This document shows positions 15,731 to 22,750 of a stretch of 32,253 nucleotides of DNA, piece after piece; positions within the stretch are counted from its first letter, which is position 1; every line of letters begins with the position of its first letter. The notes beneath the pieces are model-generated. The model ran no database searches. It saw only the letters and a program-made list of their open reading frames with translations, and was not told where the DNA came from. The stretch covers positions 1 to 32,253 of the forward strand of contig CALWPT010000003.1 in NCBI GenBank assembly GCA_944383495.1, read 5' to 3'. The position numbers and the translations under genes were made by a program. This DNA comes from an uncultured Clostridia bacterium (GTDB lineage: Bacteria > Bacillota > Clostridia > Oscillospirales > Acutalibacteraceae).

Positions 15731-17935
15731 ATGAAATTGAATTTTGCTTTGCCAGAGAAGCTGATGCAGCACCTGTCCCCTTCTGGGGGCGAAGAAGTCA
15801 TCTACTGCCTGCCCTGCGACCTGGACGACGATGGCAATTACCAGAAAAGCTGGTATGTTGCTGTGACGGGGAAACGCCTGGCGCTGCTTGCTCCGGCCGG
15901 CGTGCTGCGGGAATACCCAATCCGGGATATCACCGACCTGCGGTGCGATACTATGACGGGCGGCGGCGTTCTTCGGGCCGAGACGGCCCAAGGCAGCCAA
16001 TTCGTCGCTCGGTTTTCCATGAAATACATCACCCGGTATGCGTACCTGGCTCGGGGCGGGCTGCTGCTGGCCCGGGGGGAGCCCGGCCGGGTGGAAAGCC
16101 GGGAGCGGGAACGGGTCTGCGAAAAATGCGGCCGCGTCATGCCGGGAACCAATCAATGTCCCAGATGCAATGGGAAAATGGCGGGGTTTAGGCGGTTTTG
16201 GCGGCTGTGCAAACCCTTTTCCCTTTCGCTGGCGGTCGTCTCTCTGTTCATGCTGGCGGGATCGGGTGCGTCGCTGCTGATCCAGTACGTGCAGCGGCTG
16301 TTTATTGACGACGTGCTCAAGCCCAAAACCGGCACGCCGGGACAGGTAGGCGCTTTTTTCGGCGTTATGCTGGCGCTGACCCTTTCCATCATCATTCTCA
16401 ATGTGATCCGATATTACTACAGCGTCAAACTGGGCGCCCGGATCTCCATGAGCCTGCGGGAACGGCTGTATGTGAAGATCCAGCAGCTCTCCCTGTCGTT
16501 TATCCAGTCCCGCCGTCCCGGCGAACTGATGAACCGAGTTGTTTCGGATACCAATGAAATCCGCGCTTTCATGGAAAATGTTTTTGCGGGGATGTTTTCC
16601 ACAATGGTTACCATGCTGGGCGCTTTGGTCATCATGTTGGCCATGAATTGGAAAATGACGCTGCTGTCCGTGGTGTTCGTCCCGGTGGTGCTGGTAATTA
16701 CCCGGATTTGGAGAAAGAAAATCCATCGCATGTTCAGCATGCAGTGGCGAAAAAAGGACAAGCTGAGCAATCAGCTCCAGGATGTCATTTCCGGAATGCG
16801 GGTGGTCAAAACCTTTGGCAAAGAAATAGAGGAAACCCAACGGTTTGATGACCTGGCCAGCCAGTTTTACAGCGTCATGCGCAAGAACGAGAGGTTCTGG
16901 GCCACCTTCTGGCCGATGCTCACCTTTTTGATGGGATGCGGCTCTTACGTGGTGGTTTTGGCGGGCGGCGGCGCGGTGCTGGGCGGCGGCCTGACGGTAG
17001 GCCAGCTCACCCAGTTTATGGCTTATGCCGGTATGCTGTACGGTCCCTTGGGCTGGATTGCAAACCTGCCCCGTTCCCTGATGCGTATGGCCACCTGCTT
17101 GGACCGGGTATATGATATTTTGGATGAGACCACGGAGCTGTACGAAGCGGAAACCCCTGCGGAGGTTGTGGTCAAAGGGCATATTGCTTTGGACGATATT
17201 GTGTTTGGGTACAAATCCTATGAGCCGGTGCTGGAGCACATTTCCATGGAAGTGAAGAAAGGGGAAATGATTGGCTTAGTCGGTCCTTCGGGCGCTGGTA
17301 AGTCCACCCTCATCAATCTAATCATGCGGCTGTACGATGTGGATCAGGGAAAAATTATGGTGGACGGCAAGGATATCAAGGAATTGGATCCCGCCTGTTA
17401 CCACAATCAAATGGGCGTGGTGTTGCAGGAAACCTTCCTTTTTTCCGGAACGATCTTTAATAACATTCGCTTTTCCAAGCCGGACGCAACGCTGGAAGAG
17501 GTTATTGCAGCGGCGAAATCCGCCAATGCCCATGATTTTATCTGCCGCCTGCCCGACGGGTACGACACCTACGTGGGCGAGCACGGGTATAAGATTTCGG
17601 GCGGGGAGCGGCAGCGGATCGCCATTGCCCGGGCGCTGCTCAACGATCCCAAGCTGCTGATTCTGGACGAGGCCACCAGCAATTTGGATACCGAATCGGA
17701 ATACCAGATTCAGCGGGCGTTGGAGCGGCTGACTAAAGGACGAACGACCTTTGCCATCGCCCACCGGCTCTCGACCCTGAAAAACGCCGACCGGCTGTTT
17801 GTGATTGACAATCATAGAATTATTGAAAGCGGCACCCACAATGAGCTGATTGAAAAAAAAGGAATGTATTACCGGCTGGTGAAGGCCCAGCTTGAGATGG
17901 CGAAGGTAGCAAAAACAAAGGAAGCGGCAGGGTAA
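15731..17935 (+). CDS. ABC exporter half-transporter, second subunit with zinc ribbon
   Basis: The 734-residue protein has the same plan as the product of 12837-15104. There is an N-terminal soluble domain (residues 1-125, with WYVAVTGKRLALLAP and REYPIRDITDL). A zinc ribbon follows (CEKCG and CPRC, about residues 130-146), then the membrane domain and ATPase. Walker A is GPSGAGKST (about 517-525), the signature is ISGGERQR (about 622), Walker B is LLILDEATS and the switch histidine is in AIAHRLST. Both catalytic motifs look intact in both halves, so neither site is obviously degenerate. AAGGAGGTG lies 11 nt before the ATG. The stop codon sits in the loop of the terminator hairpin (17918-17952). 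It is the last gene of the operon. Confidence 0.92.
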   Translation: MKLNFALPEKLMQHLSPSGGEEVIYCLPCDLDDDGNYQKSWYVAVTGKRLALLAPAGVLREYPIRDITDLRCDTMTGGGVLRAETAQGSQFVARFSMKYITRYAYLARGGLLLARGEPGRVESRERERVCEKCGRVMPGTNQCPRCNGKMAGFRRFWRLCKPFSLSLAVVSLFMLAGSGASLLIQYVQRLFIDDVLKPKTGTPGQVGAFFGVMLALTLSIIILNVIRYYYSVKLGARISMSLRERLYVKIQQLSLSFIQSRRPGELMNRVVSDTNEIRAFMENVFAGMFSTMVTMLGALVIMLAMNWKMTLLSVVFVPVVLVITRIWRKKIHRMFSMQWRKKDKLSNQLQDVISGMRVVKTFGKEIEETQRFDDLASQFYSVMRKNERFWATFWPMLTFLMGCGSYVVVLAGGGAVLGGGLTVGQLTQFMAYAGMLYGPLGWIANLPRSLMRMATCLDRVYDILDETTELYEAETPAEVVVKGHIALDDIVFGYKSYEPVLEHISMEVKKGEMIGLVGPSGAGKSTLINLIMRLYDVDQGKIMVDGKDIKELDPACYHNQMGVVLQETFLFSGTIFNNIRFSKPDATLEEVIAAAKSANAHDFICRLPDGYDTYVGEHGYKISGGERQRIAIARALLNDPKLLILDEATSNLDTESEYQIQRALERLTKGRTTFAIAHRLSTLKNADRLFVIDNHRIIESGTHNELIEKKGMYYRLVKAQLEMAKVAKTKEAAG

Positions 17936-17952
17936 ATCCCTGCCGCTTCCTT
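17909..17952. terminator. Convergent bidirectional terminator overlapping the end of the ABC gene
   Basis: A perfect 15-bp inverted repeat (17918-17932 and 17938-17952, AAGGAAGCGGCAGGG) has a 5-nt loop made of the ABC stop codon plus two bases. On the minus strand it is followed by TGTTTTTGC, a good U-run for ending the cpsB transcript. On the plus strand the T-tract is poor. The left arm therefore also codes for the last residues (KEAAG) of the ABC subunit. Confidence 0.75.
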
Positions 17953-18139
17953 GTAGCAATACCATGCAGTTGATAGGGCCTCACACAGAAATTTTCGGCA
18001 TTTGCCGCGCCGCCGGTTTCACCGTTGGCATCAGGCGGAACATACAAGATAAAACCCTACAATAACAAACGCCCATGGCCCAAAAGAGCGCTCGTTGATT
18101 GTTCCATCGATGTAGGACCAGCGCATTCTGGGCTGCAAC

Positions 18140-18907
18140 CTAAAAAGGGACCTCGTGAGCACGCTCGGAGCCATTGTGCGGCAGCAGCCCCCCGCCATTT
18201 TGCAGCAGCTGCGCCGCTGGACCTGGCCCCACCGCCTCTGTCAGAGCCTGTAGTCCGGCCGGCCACATGGGCGGCCGGACTACAGGATCGTGACAATCCG
18301 AGGCCAGAAAGGAGATAAGGCCCTGATCCAGCAGCCTCAGAATCAGCTTTTTGCGCCCTTTATCCAGCAGGGACGCTATATTGACTTGCAGCCGGCAGCC
18401 CGCTTCCACGGCGGCGTAGGCCAGCCGGGGATCCCTCTGCACGGCAGGATACCGTTCGCAATGGGCTAAAATGGGACGAATGTTTTGATTGCAGGACAGC
18501 TGGTAAATATTTTCAATCATTGCCGCGGACCATTTTTTGCTCCAGGGAAGCTCCACCAAAAGATTCCGTGTACCTTCAAAGCATAAGGGGGTAATGTCCA
18601 AAAACGGATCCACCGGCGCATCCATATATAACTCGCATCCAGTTAGAAGGCAAAGGCCGCCCTGCGGCCCCATCGCCTGCTTTAGCTCCTCAAGCGCCCG
18701 GCGCCGGCGGCGCACAAAGCTTTCCAGGGATCCCCGGATACAATCGAAATGAGGGGTGAGCACTACCGTGGTCACCCCTTCTCGTTTTAACATGTTCAAT
18801 AATTTGACAGAATCATTCGGTGTTTTCGCCCCGTCATCCATCCCCGGAAGAATATGGGTGTGCGGGTCAACGAATTCATTCGGAATAACTGTACGAATAT
18901 TTTCCAT
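18140..18907 (-). CDS. CpsB/CapC-type manganese-dependent tyrosine-protein phosphatase
   Basis: The product is about 255 residues from the ATG at 18907. It is a PHP-superfamily phosphatase that dephosphorylates the CpsD-type kinase. Metal-binding motifs are visible in order: VDPHTHILPGMDDG, LTPHFD, GCELYMD, ILAHCERY and SDCHD. GGGAG lies 8 nt before this ATG. An earlier ATG at 18946 has its purine site only 2 nt away and is less likely. The start lies 32 nt inside the end of the kinase gene, which suggests coupled translation. A perfect 15-bp inverted repeat lies inside the 3' part of the gene (18247-18286). The C-terminus after the last helix (LLPHNGSERAHEVPF) differs from the usual short ending of the family. 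Confidence 0.93.
   Translation of the reverse strand: MENIRTVIPNEFVDPHTHILPGMDDGAKTPNDSVKLLNMLKREGVTTVVLTPHFDCIRGSLESFVRRRRRALEELKQAMGPQGGLCLLTGCELYMDAPVDPFLDITPLCFEGTRNLLVELPWSKKWSAAMIENIYQLSCNQNIRPILAHCERYPAVQRDPRLAYAAVEAGCRLQVNIASLLDKGRKKLILRLLDQGLISFLASDCHDPVVRPPMWPAGLQALTEAVGPGPAAQLLQNGGGLLPHNGSERAHEVPF
18247..18286. repeat. Perfect inverted repeat inside the cpsB-like gene
   Basis: CCTGTAGTCCGGCCG (18247-18261) and its exact reverse complement (18272-18286) are separated by 10 nt. The element codes for the region just after the SDCHD motif of the phosphatase. There is no adjacent U-run, so it is not a normal terminator. Confidence 0.8.
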
Positions 18908-19619
18908 TGCGTCCGCTCCCGCCGTATTTGTACTTTGAATATCCATATCTCCTGGATACTTCCACCTGGTTGAGAATAACGCCGAGAATGTCCGCTTCAA
19001 TAAATTCCAAGCTCCGAATCGTATGTGTCAGGTCGGGATGCGAAGTGATGTTTTGCCGCGCAATCAGAATCACACCATCCGAAATCTTGGTCAGGAGCAG
19101 CGCGTCCGATACGATGCCGACAGGCGGAGAATCCATTAAAATATAATCATAGTGCTTTTCCAATTCCGACATCAGGTTTTCCATATGCTTTCCGGCAATC
19201 AATTCCGCCGGGTTAGGCGGAATAATGCCGGAAGGCAAAATATGCAGGTTGGGATAACGGGTTTCCTTGATTGACTCAGAAATGGAATTGAAGCCTCCCA
19301 AAATATTGGTCAGGCCCGGGACATTTTCACAGCCAAAAAATTTATGGATCCTGGGCTTGCGCAGATCACAGTCGATCAATAAAATCCGCGCCTCGATCTG
19401 GGACAGCGATATCGCCAGATTGACGCAGGTGGTTGTTTTCCCATCCCGCGGCATAGAACTGGAAAATACGATGCGCTTGCAATTTTCCTTTTTACTCACT
19501 GCAAATAGAAAATTGGTGCGGATATTACGATAGGCTTCCACAACGTCAAAATTGGCGTCTTTACTTCCATAATCATAGGCGTTTTCCGCAGTTTCCCTTT
19601 GATTGCTTGGTTGAGACAT
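18876..19619 (-). CDS. CpsD/CapB-type bacterial tyrosine kinase
   Basis: The 247-residue product is a cytoplasmic BY-kinase that works with the adjacent transmembrane activator to control polysaccharide polymerisation. Walker A is SSMPRDGKTTT (K61), Walker A' is LLIDCDLRKP (D83, D85) and Walker B is YILMDSPP. The C-terminus is a tyrosine cluster (RRYGYSKYKYGG followed by KYSYSYSE), the usual autophosphorylation tail. The start at 19619 has AGGGGG about 9 nt upstream. It follows the activator gene by 12 nt and overlaps the phosphatase gene by 32 nt. The last 10 codons, with three of the tail tyrosines, lie in that overlap. Confidence 0.95.
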   Translation of the reverse strand: MSQPSNQRETAENAYDYGSKDANFDVVEAYRNIRTNFLFAVSKKENCKRIVFSSSMPRDGKTTTCVNLAISLSQIEARILLIDCDLRKPRIHKFFGCENVPGLTNILGGFNSISESIKETRYPNLHILPSGIIPPNPAELIAGKHMENLMSELEKHYDYILMDSPPVGIVSDALLLTKISDGVILIARQNITSHPDLTHTIRSLEFIEADILGVILNQVEVSRRYGYSKYKYGGSGRNGKYSYSYSE

Positions 19620-19631
19620 TCCAAACGCCCC

Positions 19632-20315
19632 CTAAACATTTTTAATGTTGGGCACAGAACCCAGCAAAGGAATATTGTAATGCTTCTCTATATCATCGGG
19701 CCCTTTAATCCGAAAATCAAAAATGTCCGTCAGCACTACTACAACCGCCGATATCACCAAAAGCGCCAAAGCACCCAGAAGCGTAAGCTGCACCGGGCCA
19801 AAGGAGGAGCCCGCCTGCTTAACCAAAGGATCCGCGCTTAGCAGTTTGACAGAACCTGCGTCCATGACCCGGATAATCTCATCAGGCGCCAAGTCCATGA
19901 TGCTCCTGGCGATGCTCAATGCATCCGTTTGGTTGGGACAGGTAACCGTTACCTTAAAAAACTTCGTTGCGTTGTTGTTTACCTCTACCGGTCCCAATTC
20001 CAGCATCTTTTTGATGGCCTCGGCCGAATAGGACAACTCTGAAGCCTGCCTGACGTTTTCTAGAAACGGATCCGATGTCAGCACGACAATATATTCATTC
20101 ACAAGATCCTGCGCGTACTGGGAATCCTGGTACGTGCTTTGCGAGGAGAGCTGACTTGTATAGGTGACGTAAAACGTTGCTTCGGCCTGATAAACCGGCT
20201 TGATTAATAAAACGGAATAGGCAAGGGAAGCTCCCGCGCCGACTAGCGTGCAAATGGCAATGATCCACCACTTCTTCGCCAATATGCCCAGAATATCCCG
20301 GATGGTAAGATCCAT
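19632..20315 (-). CDS. YveK/Wzz-type chain-length determinant and kinase activator
   Basis: The 227-residue protein has the Wzz layout. There is a short cytoplasmic N-terminus (MDLTIRDILGILAKK), membrane helix 1 (about residues 16-34) and an extracellular domain. A proline/glycine pre-helix stretch (SSFGPVQL) precedes membrane helix 2 (about residues 178-197). The short cytoplasmic tail normally contacts the CpsD-type kinase. AAGGGG lies about 7 nt before the ATG at 20315. It is the first gene of the three-gene module read from the promoter at 20348-20376. No glycosyltransferase or flippase gene is in the window, so the polysaccharide genes must lie elsewhere. Confidence 0.93.
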   Translation of the reverse strand: MDLTIRDILGILAKKWWIIAICTLVGAGASLAYSVLLIKPVYQAEATFYVTYTSQLSSQSTYQDSQYAQDLVNEYIVVLTSDPFLENVRQASELSYSAEAIKKMLELGPVEVNNNATKFFKVTVTCPNQTDALSIARSIMDLAPDEIIRVMDAGSVKLLSADPLVKQAGSSFGPVQLTLLGALALLVISAVVVVLTDIFDFRIKGPDDIEKHYNIPLLGSVPNIKNV

Positions 20316-20347
20316 TTTATAAGCCCCTTTTTATCGAAATCTTTGAA

Positions 20348-20376
20348 ATTATATCATAATAAAGGAAAAAAGTAAA
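20348..20376 (-). promoter_or_regulatory. Promoter of the YveK-CpsD-CpsB operon
   Basis: On the minus strand, TTTACT (20376-20371) and a perfect TATAAT (20353-20348) are separated by 17 nt in an AT-rich patch, about 33 nt before the start codon. The rest of the intergenic region to 20668 holds no other feature that I can support. Confidence 0.7.
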
Positions 20377-20668
20377 TACCCCTTTCCATTTTTTGGAGCC
20401 TTCTGCCCCTATCAGCCTGCCGGTGAGCAAGCGCTCTTTTCTCAGCGTCCTTGTCCCTGCTGAGGTTCTTATTTTCCCCCAGGCTGCCGTTTGTATACAT
20501 TTTCGTCCGCCGGCGGCGCTGGCCGCAGATGATTGGCAGCTTGATGCACTGCGCTGCCAGCCTCGCATCACGCGCATATGCCTTAAAGCAAATGATATTC
20601 AGCGGTATATTACAAAAATTGCTGTTAAACAGACCATTGCCGCCATGAATTTAACTGAATATAGTAAA

Positions 20669-20702
20669 AATACTTGCCAAGTATTATTAAATATGCTATA
20701 TT
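20669..20702 (+). promoter_or_regulatory. Promoter of the AraC-type regulator with palindromic operator candidate
   Basis: TTGCCA (20674-20679) and TATATT (20697-20702) are separated by 17 nt. A perfect 17-bp palindrome, AATACTTG-C-CAAGTATT (20669-20685), covers the -35 element completely. This position would let a bound protein block RNA polymerase. Confidence 0.7.
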
Positions 20703-20767
20703 GAAAGAAAATAAACAGCGAACCTCGCTTCCAGATTTGCAAACTGTCATAAGGGAGGCGTCCCGCG

Positions 20768-21622
20768 GTGATCCAAGAATGTAAAAAGCTTTTGGAGACC
20801 GGTCAGGGCATCATAAACATAACTCATGCAGTGGATGTCAACCGGGTATTCAAGGTGGATTATCATGATCATGATTTTTATGAGATTCTGTATTTTATTT
20901 CCGGGTCGGTATCTCATATTATGGAAGGCGGCTCTTATCTGCTGCGGCCCGGCGATTTAATCATAATCCCTCCCAACAAACTGCATCAGGTGGTGGTGGA
21001 TAACGCGGCGGTGCCCTATGATCGGTATGTTTTGTGGTTCTCTGGAAATTTGGTGCAGCTGCTTTCCAGCACAGAGAGCGGGCTAGAGGAATGCCTGCTG
21101 CGGTTTCATTCCGGCAACAGGCTGGTGCCGGTTCCCGAGGTGCAAAGAGAAGTCCTTCGGGCAATGCTTGACCGGCTGCTTGAGAACCCTTGGGTCGAGA
21201 AAATCGGCGGCAAATGCTTGTTTGGGGAGCTTATGGCAGCGATCAGCCGCCTGTATTTTGAGGATTCCGGCGGACTAAAGCAAGCGTATTGCATACAGAA
21301 TCAGTTGATTTGCGCTGTGCTTCAGTTTATAAGCGAAAAATTGACCGGCCGCATTTCGCTGGACGATTTAAGCGCCCGCTTTTTCATGAGCAAATTTCAT
21401 TTATGCAGGGAATTTAAAAAGCACATGGGCTTGACGATTCACCAATATGTGATCCAAAAGCGGCTGATGAAAGCAAAGCGGCAGATTGCTGCCGGCGAGA
21501 GCCTTACCCAGGTGTACGCTGATTGCGGGTTTGGGGATTATTCCAGTTTCTGGCGGCAATTCACAGCGGAATTCGGTATGACGCCGCGGGATTATCAGGA
21601 CTGGTCTAAAAGCCAAATGTAG
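20768..21622 (+). CDS. AraC-family transcriptional regulator with cupin sensor domain
   Basis: The 284-residue product starts at a GTG with GGGAGG 9 nt upstream. Residues 25-95 form a cupin-like sensor domain (VDYHDHDFYEILYF, LLRPGDLIIIPPNKLHQ), which in this family binds sugars or related ligands. Residues 185-280 hold two helix-turn-helix motifs: LDDLSARFFMSKFHLCREFKK, and SLTQVYADCGFGDYSSFWRQF followed by GMTPRDYQ. It is divergent from the exopolysaccharide kinase module, with 450 nt between the start codons. No sugar-utilisation gene is adjacent, so its target is unknown. The palindrome over its own -35 suggests autoregulation or control by another factor. Confidence 0.93.
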   Translation: MIQECKKLLETGQGIINITHAVDVNRVFKVDYHDHDFYEILYFISGSVSHIMEGGSYLLRPGDLIIIPPNKLHQVVVDNAAVPYDRYVLWFSGNLVQLLSSTESGLEECLLRFHSGNRLVPVPEVQREVLRAMLDRLLENPWVEKIGGKCLFGELMAAISRLYFEDSGGLKQAYCIQNQLICAVLQFISEKLTGRISLDDLSARFFMSKFHLCREFKKHMGLTIHQYVIQKRLMKAKRQIAAGESLTQVYADCGFGDYSSFWRQFTAEFGMTPRDYQDWSKSQM

Positions 21623-21687
21623 CCAAGCCCGTCATATTTCCTTGATTCTTTCGGGGCAGCGGGAGCAGATTTGTTAAAAAATCTACA

Positions 21688-21716
21688 TTGTGCTTTGTCG
21701 AAAAAGGTGTTATAAT
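21688..21716 (+). promoter_or_regulatory. Extended -10 promoter of the 2-oxoacid oxidoreductase operon
   Basis: A perfect TATAAT (21711-21716) is preceded by TGT, giving an extended -10 element. TTGTGC (21688-21693) lies 17 nt upstream as a partial -35. Confidence 0.75.
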
Positions 21717-21717
21717 A

Positions 21718-21776
21718 AAAAACAGCCGTATGGCGGAGGGATCAAGGCTCCGCCCACGCGTCTGTTTTATTTTTTG
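21718..21776 (+). terminator. Terminator-like hairpin between promoter and operon start
   Basis: The inner stem GGCGGAG/CTCCGCC (21732-21738 and 21748-21754) and the outer stem AACAG/CTGTT (21721-21725 and 21762-21766) form one element, followed by TTAT and six T. It lies downstream of the promoter at 21688-21716, so transcripts from that promoter must read through it. It may also serve as the terminator of the araC-type gene, which ends about 100 nt upstream. Confidence 0.65.
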
Positions 21777-21791
21777 TTCAGCTAAAGGAGC

Positions 21792-22466
21792 ATGTCATTG
21801 CAGTTTTCACCTTTTATCATTGTTGGCGGGCATTATGGCAGCGGCAAAACCAATTTCTCACTGAATCTGGCGGCGTTTCTGCGCAAAACGGAAAAGGCCG
21901 TTACGCTGGTGGACATGGATATTGTCAACCCATATTTTCGTTCCAGCGATTACCGGGGATTCTTGGAGGGTGCAGGGATTCGGCTGATCGCGCCAACCTA
22001 CGCGGGTACCACATTGGACACGCCCGCCCTCCCGCCGGAGATTTCTTCTGTGTTTGACGCGCCTGAGGGCCATGTGATTTTTGACGTGGGGGGGGACGAT
22101 GCGGGCGCCACGGCGCTCGGCTGTTTTTCCAACCGGTTTTCTGAGGTGGATTACGAATTTCTTTATGTGATCAACCAAAAGCGAAACTTAACCGCAACGG
22201 CGCAGGAGGCGGCGGAAATTTTAAAGGAAATTGAGACCGCTTCGCATCTTCGGGTCACCGGGCTAATCAACAACACGCATCTTTGCGGCCTGACCGACGT
22301 GGGGACGGTGGAGGGCAGCTTGTCCTATGGGCTGGAGGTTTCCCGCCTGACGGGGGCGCCGGTGAAGCTGACCGCGGCGGACAAAAGGCTGTGCGGCGGC
22401 ATCAGCCGGTTTGCAGGGGAATTGTTTCCCGTAAAAATTCTGGTGAAGCCGGACTTTTCGTTCTGA
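21792..22466 (+). CDS. P-loop ATPase (MinD/ParA-like, SIMIBI class) of the oxidoreductase operon
   Basis: The 224-residue product has a Walker A motif GGHYGSGKTNF near the N-terminus, followed by VTLVDMDIVNPYFRSSD and HVIFDVGGDD. These are the A' and B regions of a SIMIBI NTPase. From memory, similar ATP-binding proteins sit next to ferredoxin-dependent 2-oxoacid oxidoreductase genes in many Clostridia, so it may help cofactor or metal-cluster loading; this is inference. The ATG at 21792 has AAAGGAG only 1 nt away. The in-frame TTG at 21798, seven bases from that site, may be the real start and would remove two residues. The next gene begins 61 nt after the stop. Confidence 0.82.
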   Translation: MSLQFSPFIIVGGHYGSGKTNFSLNLAAFLRKTEKAVTLVDMDIVNPYFRSSDYRGFLEGAGIRLIAPTYAGTTLDTPALPPEISSVFDAPEGHVIFDVGGDDAGATALGCFSNRFSEVDYEFLYVINQKRNLTATAQEAAEILKEIETASHLRVTGLINNTHLCGLTDVGTVEGSLSYGLEVSRLTGAPVKLTAADKRLCGGISRFAGELFPVKILVKPDFSF

Positions 22467-22527
22467 ACGAAGGGCCTGTCTCATAAAAGTAAAAGGGATT
22501 TGATGAACACTGGGAGGTGTTTTCTAT

Positions 22528-22731
22528 ATGAGCAAGCCGAAAATTAACGTAGAGGCCTGCAAGGGCTGTGAGCTTTGCGTGGCGGCATGTCCCAAAAAGG
22601 TGCTGCGGCTGGCGAAGGATACGCTCAACTCCAAGGGCTATCACCCTTGCGAGCTGTTTGATCCCGACGGCTGCATTTCCTGCGCGATGTGCGCGACCAT
22701 GTGCCCGGATGTGGCTATAACGTTAGAATAA
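22528..22731 (+). CDS. Ferredoxin-like delta subunit of 2-oxoacid:ferredoxin oxidoreductase
   Basis: This 67-residue protein has two [4Fe-4S] motifs, CKGCELCVAACP and CISCAMCATMCP. Each gives the C-x2-C-x2-C-x3-C-P pattern. It is the electron-transfer subunit of the four-part enzyme encoded by the following genes. GGGAGG lies about 11 nt before the ATG. It is 19 nt from the alpha subunit gene. Confidence 0.95.
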   Translation: MSKPKINVEACKGCELCVAACPKKVLRLAKDTLNSKGYHPCELFDPDGCISCAMCATMCPDVAITLE

Positions 22732-22750
22732 AGGAGAGAGGATTCCGATT

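Noticed and set aside
15689..17239. 516-codon minus-strand open frame
   Set aside because: It is the shadow of the second ABC gene, is rich in His/Gln from antisense codons and matches no protein that I know.
18031..18126. 31-codon minus-strand ORF after the phosphatase gene with a hydrophobic end (FVIVGFYLVCSA)
   Set aside because: It could be a small membrane peptide, but there is no ribosome binding site and no supporting context, so it was not listed as a gene.
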